Part shown: positions 1 to 5,024 of the stretch, in pieces
How positions within the stretch are numbered: position 1 is the first letter of the stretch
How the letters are laid out: each line of letters begins with the position of its first letter
Assembly (NCBI GenBank): GCA_035276085.1
Contig: DATELY010000013.1
Location: 1-5,024, forward strand
Origin: DATELY01 sp035276085
GTDB taxonomy: Bacteria; Pseudomonadota; Gammaproteobacteria; Steroidobacterales; Steroidobacteraceae
Length of the DNA stretch: 5,024 bases
Direction of reading: 5' to 3'
Program-made: the position numbers and the translations under genes
The notes under the pieces: model-generated
Database searches by the model: none
Seen by the model: the letters and a program-made list of their open reading frames with translations, nothing else
Told to the model about the DNA's origin: nothing

Positions 1-136
1 CAAGCCACCGAGGTGTCGATCCGTGCGGGTGTACTCAATCGCATGGTAGCCCTCGCTCGCCCGCAGTCCGTCCGTATCGCCTGAGATTGAGAGCACAGAG
101 ATCATGTCGTCTCTACGCCTGATTTTCGCAACAACG
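1..136 (+). pseudogene. bcsA: Out-of-frame remnant of bcsA (end of glycosyltransferase domain)
   Basis: No single frame is open here: stops fall at 47-49, 82-84 and 120-122 in the three forward frames. Read piecewise, the frames resemble BcsA just before its membrane helices. Frame 2 gives RSVRVYSIA (about 17-43), frame 1 gives VALARPQSVRIA (46-81), and frame 3 gives RLRLRAQRS (about 78-104), where BcsA normally has GQRxRWARG. Frame 1 gives FRNN at 124-135, where BcsA has IFRxDNP. The order and spacing fit BcsA, but the QxxRW motif that binds the acceptor glucan end is not intact. This is either a decayed gene or error-rich sequence at a contig edge; indels this dense over about 130 bases, followed by a clean frame, allow both. 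The catalytic domain itself would lie left of the window. Confidence 0.5.
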
Positions 137-1231
137 CCCCTGAAAGGCCTCTCGCTCGCACAGCGGCTTTGCTATTTTTCGAATGCGTTCTTCTGGTATT
201 TTTGCTTCGCAAGGGTCGTTTTCCTGTTTGCGCCTGTCATGTATCTAGTGTTCGGGCTGCAGTTCTACAACGCAACGATCCTCCAATTCTTCGCATACGG
301 CCTGCCGCAAACGATCGCGGCGATTCTCACGACAGATCTTCTGTTCGGGCGCTACCGCTGGACGCTGATCTCCGAAGTGTACGAGATGCTGCAGTCGATT
401 TTCTCGTTGCGCGCGGTGATGGCCGTCATGTTGCGACCACGTGCCCCTGGCTTCAAGGTCACACCTAAAGGAGAAAAAATCGAGGAGGACTCGATCTCCG
501 AACTCGCAGGTCCTTTCCACGTCATCTATCTGATCGTGCTTGTCGGTGTCGCCGTCGGCGTCTGGAAACTGATACAAGGGTATCCGCATCAGGACGTGAT
601 CATCTCGTCGGTGGGTTGGTGCGGACTGAATCTTGTTTTGCTGAACGCGTGCATCGGCGTGCTGTACGAACGCAGGCAGCGCCGTGCTGTGCCACGTGTG
701 CCAGCGAATCTCGATGCCCGATTGCGTCTCGGTGCTGAGACAGTCGGTTCCGCTGCCACGCCTGTATTCAATTGTCGCGTGATCGACATGTCGGCCGGCG
801 GCCTGAAGCTGGTTCTGTCGACCGCAGATTTGGCTAGCGTGCCGAACCGTGGCAGCGCTACGCTCAAAGTCTTCAATGTGGCGAAGGGCCGAATGAGCAA
901 CATACCGCTCTCGATCCGCAATTCGTTTGTCGATGCCAGCGGCGCGCTCGTCCTTGGTACGCAGTTCGCCGACGACAGTGTCGCAGGCTTGTCTGAGCAG
1001 GTTTCGCTGGTCTTTGGCGACAGCGGCCGCTGGCGCGAATTCCGTCAGAGCCGTTGTCGCCGCATTGGCATTATCCGCAGTCTGAGCGTCGTCGCGAGTC
1101 TTGGCTTTATACACGCGTTCAGCCACTACCGCTTCTTCTTCGCGGGCATGCTGCGCAATGCAGCGCGACCTTTGCGAGCGACCTTGAGTGCCGTCGCTTC
1201 TTTCGGTGCTTTCCAGAAACAGCGTCCGTGA
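104..1231 (+). CDS. bcsA: Cellulose synthase catalytic subunit BcsA, C-terminal part (membrane helices, gating loop, PilZ domain)
   Basis: This is the C-terminal half of BcsA, the inner-membrane enzyme that polymerises UDP-glucose into beta-1,4-glucan and moves it across the membrane. The 375-residue frame begins about where the glycosyltransferase domain ends. SLAQRLCYFSN (17-27) is the usual BcsA junction. Hydrophobic segments lie near 25-50, 57-80, 137-157 and 165-187. FKVTPKG (117-123) matches the FxVTxKG gating loop that covers the active site. A PilZ domain follows, with RAVPR (194-198) as RxxxR and DMSAGG (228-233) as DxSxxG, so c-di-GMP binding looks preserved. Full BcsA is usually 700-900 residues; the UDP-binding aspartates and QxxRW are missing. 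The ATG at 104 is only the first in-frame start after a stop at 47-49, with no clear ribosome binding site, and is probably not a natural start. The family call is firm; whether the fragment is expressed is unknown. Confidence 0.88.
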   Translation: MSSLRLIFATTPLKGLSLAQRLCYFSNAFFWYFCFARVVFLFAPVMYLVFGLQFYNATILQFFAYGLPQTIAAILTTDLLFGRYRWTLISEVYEMLQSIFSLRAVMAVMLRPRAPGFKVTPKGEKIEEDSISELAGPFHVIYLIVLVGVAVGVWKLIQGYPHQDVIISSVGWCGLNLVLLNACIGVLYERRQRRAVPRVPANLDARLRLGAETVGSAATPVFNCRVIDMSAGGLKLVLSTADLASVPNRGSATLKVFNVAKGRMSNIPLSIRNSFVDASGALVLGTQFADDSVAGLSEQVSLVFGDSGRWREFRQSRCRRIGIIRSLSVVASLGFIHAFSHYRFFFAGMLRNAARPLRATLSAVASFGAFQKQRP

Positions 1232-1242
1232 GTGTTTCGTCC

Positions 1243-3513
1243 ATGTATCACGAATTCATCCGTGCGGCTTGCATCATGCTACTGCTGCTCGCTGGCGGTG
1301 CCGCTTTTGCCACCACGCAGCCGAAGAGCGCCGCCGGCGACTCGGGTTCGGCCGCATCCGTCGCCGCGAACCAGACCGAAATCTCGCTTGCCATGCTAGG
1401 CAATCTGTCTGGTCCGCTACGCCTTGCTGGCGCCGCCGCGGCCCGGAGCATGAGCATTCCGTTGTCGGCGCGTGAACGGGCACGCGATGCAACGCTGCAT
1501 CTCGTCGTATCGAATTCCGTTTCGCTGCTGATGGCCCGCTCACAGCTTGCGGTACGAGTCAATGACCACACCATCGCGCAATTTCAGCTTTCGCCCAGTC
1601 AGCCGGAAACGACAGCCGATATCCACGTTCCCATCGACCTGCTTCGGCCGGGCTACAACGCGCTGACGTTCGCCGTAGCACAGCACTCAACGGAGAACTG
1701 CGAAGACCCGAATTCGCCGGAACTGTGGACTGAGATCGACACGACGGCCTCAACGCTGCGCATGCAAACCGAACTCAAACCACTGACACCGACGCTCGCC
1801 ACGCTGCCCGATCTCATTGATCCCAAGCAATGGTCCACGCGTTCCATCGCGATCGTCAGCGCGACGCGCCCGGACAATGAACAGCGTGCCACTAACGGCG
1901 GCCTGCTGGCGCAGGGTATCGCACTGCGCCTTCGCTATCTCAGCGCGACACCGCGTGTACTCGACGCGCAGCCGGGCGCGGGCGCAGGGATGGTGCCGGG
2001 GCTCGCGTTGGCCCCTCTCGCTGGCTCCGACGTCTTGCTGATCGGCTCACGCGATGCATTGCGCCGATACGTCGATCCGCAGATTGCCGCGCGCATCGTC
2101 GGTGCCTTTCTCGGCGTCTACCCGAACCCGGACGATCCGCGCCACTTCGTAGTGCTCGTGAGTGGCCGTGACGACGCCGAGGTCAATCGTGCCGCACGCG
2201 CGTTTGCGCACAGCGAGCTGCCACTGCCTCGCCGCAGTGAGCTTGTCATCGGGGCATTCGATGAGAGCACCTTGCCGCCGTCGTCCGCAGCCAAGACGCT
2301 ATCCGGCACGGTGCCCTGGTCGCTTCATCAGATCGGCTTCAACAGTCGCACGCTTCGCCCAGGCGACGAAGTCAACCTTGAGGTGCGGTTACCCGCTGAC
2401 ATCTATGCGCCCGAGGATGCGAAAGTCACCCTCGATATGAATTTCTCTGAAGGCTCCAGAATGCGCGAGGACTCTGTTCTCGACATCTCGCTCAACGGGC
2501 GTTTTGCGCAGGCGATTGCGCTCGACCAGACTCAGGGGGCTGTCATTCGCCACTATCGCATCAGCATTCCGCTGCGTGATTTCGACACCGGACACAACAC
2601 GTTGACACTGCGTGCGCTCCTCATGCCATCCGTGTCGGATCGCTGTGTATTGCGCCAGATGGACAATCTCGAAGTCACGCTGCTCGACAGCTCGACGCTC
2701 ACGCTGCCGAACGCCTCGCACTACGCGACGCTGCCCGACCTCAGGCGCTTCGCCGATAGTGGCTTCCCCTATACGGCTCCCCACGACGGCAGCGGTCTCG
2801 CTCTGCGCATCGCTTCGAAGGACAACAGCACGATCGCAGCGGCCTGGACACTGATGGGCAAGCTCGCGCAAAGCCAGATGGCGCCGCTGACGAGCGCACA
2901 GCTGACATTCGGCGAGTCTGGTGCAGGCCGTCATACGGTCCTTGTCGGTGCGACGTCTGCATTGCCTCCGGCACTCCTCTATAGCGCGCCGTGGTCGCCG
3001 GGCAAGAGCATCAGCGTCATGAACAGTGCGGGTAGTTCTTCGGACGAGCGGTCCGGCAGCTGGTTCAACCGTCATTGGGATAGTCTGTTCGCCCCGCCCG
3101 CCAAGGCCACGCAGACCGGCGACACGCTGCGCGGCGACCTCACCCTGTCGCAGCAACTGCTCGTGATGCAGTATCGCGACACACATGGCCGCGCGTTAAC
3201 TCTGATCACCTCGGCAAGCGCCGACGAATTGCTCGACGGTGTCTCAAGGCTTGTCGAGCCGACTTATTGGGGCGGTCTCGATGGCAACGTGGCTGTGCTG
3301 AGCTTCAATCATCCCAATCTCTGGACGGCACGAATCGGCGACACTTACGAAACGGGCAGGCTCGGCGCGATGGACTGGCTAGGCTTTTCGCTGTCCCGTC
3401 ATCCGTTGCTGGGGTATGCGCTGCTCGTGCTGCTGCTGGCCGTATTCGCTGCATCGACTGCCCTGTTGTTGAAGCGCTATCACCAGAAACAGCATCGTGA
3501 CGCGGAGCAATAA
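1243..3513 (+). CDS. bcsB: Cellulose synthase periplasmic subunit BcsB
   Basis: BcsB is the periplasmic partner of BcsA: its tail helix packs against BcsA and is needed for synthase activity, and its periplasmic domains guide the emerging glucan. From this ATG the protein has 756 residues, close to the family norm (E. coli about 780). A signal peptide covers residues 1-23 (hydrophobic IMLLLLAGGAAFA, likely cut after AFA). Two carbohydrate-binding/flavodoxin-like repeats follow. The first (about 45-345) holds the signature CEDPNSPELWTEID at 153-166; the second (about 360-700) holds CVLRQMDNLEV (468-478) and LPDLRRFADSGFPYT (497-511). One membrane helix lies at about 722-744 with a basic tail, KRYHQKQHR. 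The bcsA stop is 11 bases upstream. An in-frame GTG at 1228 overlaps that stop (GTGA) and would add five residues; neither start has a strong ribosome binding site. ATG was preferred because it leaves a compact signal peptide. The frame is intact. Confidence 0.93.
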   Translation: MYHEFIRAACIMLLLLAGGAAFATTQPKSAAGDSGSAASVAANQTEISLAMLGNLSGPLRLAGAAAARSMSIPLSARERARDATLHLVVSNSVSLLMARSQLAVRVNDHTIAQFQLSPSQPETTADIHVPIDLLRPGYNALTFAVAQHSTENCEDPNSPELWTEIDTTASTLRMQTELKPLTPTLATLPDLIDPKQWSTRSIAIVSATRPDNEQRATNGGLLAQGIALRLRYLSATPRVLDAQPGAGAGMVPGLALAPLAGSDVLLIGSRDALRRYVDPQIAARIVGAFLGVYPNPDDPRHFVVLVSGRDDAEVNRAARAFAHSELPLPRRSELVIGAFDESTLPPSSAAKTLSGTVPWSLHQIGFNSRTLRPGDEVNLEVRLPADIYAPEDAKVTLDMNFSEGSRMREDSVLDISLNGRFAQAIALDQTQGAVIRHYRISIPLRDFDTGHNTLTLRALLMPSVSDRCVLRQMDNLEVTLLDSSTLTLPNASHYATLPDLRRFADSGFPYTAPHDGSGLALRIASKDNSTIAAAWTLMGKLAQSQMAPLTSAQLTFGESGAGRHTVLVGATSALPPALLYSAPWSPGKSISVMNSAGSSSDERSGSWFNRHWDSLFAPPAKATQTGDTLRGDLTLSQQLLVMQYRDTHGRALTLITSASADELLDGVSRLVEPTYWGGLDGNVAVLSFNHPNLWTARIGDTYETGRLGAMDWLGFSLSRHPLLGYALLVLLLAVFAASTALLLKRYHQKQHRDAEQ

Positions 3514-3680
3514 CGGGAACAGCTGGCGATGGGCAGTCTGGTTGTGTCTCACCGCACCGGGCTCCTGCCTCGCGGCACAGGACAATCTGCTTGCCGTCGA
3601 GCGGTATGACACGGGATCGGCCACTACTGTTCACAGCCTCGACACGACCCGGCTTCAGCGACACGATCAGCAGAGCCTAG
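3497..3680 (+). pseudogene. 5' end of an exported protein gene, interrupted by the IS element; identity uncertain
   Basis: A GTG at 3497 opens a frame inside the last 17 bases of bcsB, an overlap typical of translational coupling. It encodes a convincing signal peptide (NSWRWAVWLCLTAPGSCLA, cut near residue 26-27), then about 34 residues ending in TTVHSLDTTRLQRHDQQS at residue 60. The CTAG target of the insertion follows at once. The frame runs 65 bases into the element and stops at 3743-3745, giving an 82-residue chimera. The usual genes after bcsB are bcsZ (GH8 endoglucanase) and bcsC (TPR plus outer-membrane barrel). The visible mature part has neither the CxWPxW/F...GRVxD start of BcsZ nor TPR spacing. 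The SLDTTRLQRHDQQSL stretch is loosely like the beginning of a TonB-dependent receptor plug, but it is too short to assign. A real, secreted and truncated product is likely; the function is unknown. Confidence 0.55.
3677..3680. repeat. Target-site duplication CTAG, left copy
   Basis: CTAG directly borders the left inverted repeat and recurs right outside the other end at 5021-5024. It fits the YTAR target preference of IS5-type elements. CTAG is its own reverse complement, so from this copy alone it could also be read as part of the inverted repeat. Confidence 0.7.
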
Positions 3681-3696
3681 CAGGTTGCGGAAATAC
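3681..3696 (+). repeat. Left terminal inverted repeat of the IS element
   Basis: CAGGTTGCGGAAATAC matches the reverse complement of the other end (CAGGCCGCTGAAGTAC) at 12 of 16 positions. The outermost CAGG and the inner TAC are identical. This end lies beyond the 3' end of the transposase gene. Confidence 0.78.
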
Positions 3697-3835
3697 ACCC
3701 GCGACGGAAGCGGCCTTCCTCGATTTACACGCCTGCCGCCGCTAAATCTTTCGCAATATGCAATTTCAACGCGAATTCAACATTTTTTCGGCGGGTTGAG
3801 GCCCATTTCTGTCTTCGTTTCCACGCTTCGCGCTG

Positions 3836-4933
3836 CTATGGACGGATTTGTCCCAGCGATCGCATGCGCACCAGGTTGTACACCGCCATGTTCAACACGA
3901 ACATCTGGTCCACCTTCTTCAAGCCGCGCACCATCACCTGGCGCATGCGCCCCACGGTCTTGGCCCAGCCGAAACCTTGTTCGATCAACTTGCGCTTTTG
4001 CTGCGAAATGGCGTAGCCCGCGCTCGAGGCAATCGGATCGGGCACTGCCGAACGCCGCCCCGAAGTGTTTTGCGCAACGTGCGGTATGACCTTCATTTGC
4101 TGGCACGCCTCGATGAATTCCTGGGCATCGTATCCCTTGTCTGCACCCAACGTAATTTCTACGTTCGGATCCTCTACCGCTTGCCGTGCGTCGTGGATCA
4201 TGATCTTGGCCGCTTCACGCTCGGCATGCCCGTCGGCGCGTGTCACGCGCGCGTTGACCACCAGGCCGTGTCGGTTATCGGTCAGCGTATGACCCATGTA
4301 CCGCAATTCGCTGGCCGTTTGGCCTTTGCGATAGAGCTGCGCATCTGGGTCGGTCCTCGACTGATGTGTCTCGTTGCTGCGTTTCTCGCCCTTGAAGTCG
4401 CCCGCGCCGCCACCATCGTTGTCCTGATCGTCACCGTTCTTGCGTACAAAGCTCTTATGTCCGGCCCACGCCTGGATCAGCGTGCCGTCCACGCTGAAAT
4501 GCTCACCCGAGAGCAGGCACTTCTTCTCGGCAATGGCCACCACTTCGTTGAAGAATTCGATGACCGCATCGTGCTTGATCAATCGCTCGCGGTTCTTCGT
4601 AAAGACCGTGGGAACCCACACCTCGTCATCCATTGCCAAGCCGATGAACCAGCGAAACAAGAGGTTGTACTGGACTTGCTCCATCAGTTGGCGCTCGGAG
4701 CGGATGCTGAAAAGCACCTGAATCAGCATGGCTCGCAGCAACTTCTCTGGCGCGATGCTCGGCCGCCCGCCCTTTATGTCCGCTTCATACATCTGGGCGA
4801 ACAGTCGATCCATCTTCGCCAGCGCTTCGTTCGCCATCACCCGTATCGAACGCAACGGATGCGACTTGGGGACGAAGTCGTCCAGCTTGCGCATGGAAAA
4901 CAGACTCTCGGTGAATGTGTCGGCGCCGCGCAT
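3836..4933 (-). CDS. IS5-family DDE transposase
   Basis: This 365-residue transposase would cut and rejoin the ends of the surrounding insertion sequence. The N-terminal DUF772-type region (about 20-120) contains SHPLRSIR and GRPSIAPEKLLRAML and probably handles DNA-end recognition. The catalytic RNase-H-like domain follows. The likely DDE triad is D149 in FSVDGT, D265 in GADKGYD and E318 in KLIEQGFGWAK; the last motif is the IS4/IS5-type pattern around the catalytic Glu. A charged, low-complexity stretch (about 165-190, with DDQDNDGGG) sits between the first two catalytic residues and looks like a linker insertion. The start at 4933 is chosen because the MRGADTFTESLF opening is, as I recall it, typical of close relatives and an AGGAG lies just upstream. 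The length is normal for the group, with no frameshift or internal stop and no programmed-frameshift arrangement visible. Confidence 0.93.
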   Translation of the reverse strand: MRGADTFTESLFSMRKLDDFVPKSHPLRSIRVMANEALAKMDRLFAQMYEADIKGGRPSIAPEKLLRAMLIQVLFSIRSERQLMEQVQYNLLFRWFIGLAMDDEVWVPTVFTKNRERLIKHDAVIEFFNEVVAIAEKKCLLSGEHFSVDGTLIQAWAGHKSFVRKNGDDQDNDGGGAGDFKGEKRSNETHQSRTDPDAQLYRKGQTASELRYMGHTLTDNRHGLVVNARVTRADGHAEREAAKIMIHDARQAVEDPNVEITLGADKGYDAQEFIEACQQMKVIPHVAQNTSGRRSAVPDPIASSAGYAISQQKRKLIEQGFGWAKTVGRMRQVMVRGLKKVDQMFVLNMAVYNLVRMRSLGQIRP

Positions 4934-4936
4934 GAT

Positions 4937-4941
4937 CTCCT
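4937..4941 (-). promoter_or_regulatory. Ribosome binding site of the transposase gene
   Basis: On the minus strand AGGAG lies three bases before the ATG (AGGAGATCATG). The motif is strong but the spacing is shorter than the usual 5-9 bases. It supports the start at 4933 over the later Met at residue 14. I could not pick out a convincing -35/-10 pair in the remaining upstream IS sequence. Confidence 0.55.
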
Positions 4942-5004
4942 GGGGGCACGTGGTGGTCCATCAATCAACGCTTCACGAACTCTGCGCGATGACGTGTTTC
5001 AGCG

Positions 5005-5020
5005 GTACTTCAGCGGCCTG
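5005..5020 (-). repeat. Right terminal inverted repeat of the IS element
   Basis: Read on the minus strand this is CAGGCCGCTGAAGTAC, the partner of the repeat at 3681-3696. It lies 71 bases upstream of the transposase start and is probably where the transposase promoter region begins. Confidence 0.78.
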
Positions 5021-5024
5021 CTAG
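5021..5024. repeat. Target-site duplication CTAG, right copy
   Basis: The last four bases of the window are the second CTAG flanking the IS element. No sequence lies beyond it, so continuation of the interrupted gene cannot be seen here. Confidence 0.65.

Larger units (their letters stand above)
3681..5020 (-). mobile_element. IS5-family insertion sequence, complete, about 1340 bp
   Basis: The element is bounded by imperfect 16-bp inverted repeats (3681-3696 and 5005-5020) and by a CTAG on each outer side. It carries one transposase reading frame, antiparallel to the bcs genes. A 4-bp duplication of the form YTAR is known for IS5-type elements, and CTAG fits it. Short non-coding ends (155 bp after the transposase stop, 87 bp before its start) show nothing else I can name. 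Everything needed for transposition appears present, so it may be active. The exact IS name cannot be given without ISfinder. Confidence 0.85.

Noticed and set aside
245..1126. Long minus-strand open frame opposite bcsA (293 codons)
   Set aside because: It lies wholly antisense to a clear BcsA coding region and its product has no recognisable domain; it is a by-product of high-GC codon use.
1054..1242. Upstream in-frame extension of bcsB to an ATG at 1054
   Set aside because: It would overlap the end of bcsA by about 180 bases and bury the signal peptide 63 residues inside the protein.
2389..3186. Minus-strand open frame opposite bcsB (265 codons)
   Set aside because: It is antisense to conserved BcsB sequence, with an Arg-rich composition typical of a shadow frame.
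3778..3812. Possible terminator after the transposase (GC-rich patch next to a T run)
   Set aside because: Only a three-base stem (GGG/CCC) can be paired next to the A/T run, too weak to call.
4440..5024. Plus-strand open frames opposite the transposase, one of them open to the window end
   Set aside because: They are antisense to the transposase and the IS end; no motif or start context supports them.
1..5024. A novel defence or other undescribed system
   Set aside because: All substantial coding sequence is explained by bcsA, bcsB and an IS5 transposase; only the 60-residue gene start remains unexplained.

Overview
The window looks like a fragment of a beta- or gammaproteobacterial chromosome, most probably Burkholderiaceae (Burkholderia sensu lato). 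The reasons are the high-GC coding style, the type of BcsA and BcsB proteins, and an IS5-type transposase resembling those I know from Burkholderia and relatives. The genus is an inference; no rRNA, tRNA or marker gene is present.

Left part (1-3513, + strand): the distal part of a bacterial cellulose synthase (bcs) operon. It opens with the C-terminal half of BcsA: membrane helices, the FxVTxKG gating loop and a c-di-GMP-binding PilZ domain. The coding frame is broken near the left edge. Recognisable BcsA sequence in the first ~136 bases is scattered over three frames, and the QxxRW end of the glycosyltransferase domain is not intact. Next, 11 bases after the bcsA stop, comes an apparently intact bcsB. 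BcsB is the periplasmic, membrane-anchored partner that holds BcsA and guides the growing glucan.

Middle (3497-3680, + strand): a third gene starts inside the last codons of bcsB. It encodes a signal peptide and about 34 further residues before an insertion sequence cuts it. It does not look like the start of the expected cellulase BcsZ or the TPR/porin protein BcsC. A TonB-dependent-receptor plug is a weak alternative.

Right part (3681-5020): a complete IS5-family element of about 1340 bp. It has imperfect 16-bp terminal inverted repeats, a CTAG target duplication on both sides, and one intact DDE transposase on the minus strand. The window ends on the last base of the right-hand CTAG copy, so the rest of the interrupted gene is not visible.

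Together, bcsA and bcsB would make the c-di-GMP-activated inner-membrane cellulose synthase. The broken bcsA frame and the IS insertion just downstream of bcsB suggest the locus is damaged, or that the left edge is poor sequence. I see no RNA gene, CRISPR array, or convincing novel system.
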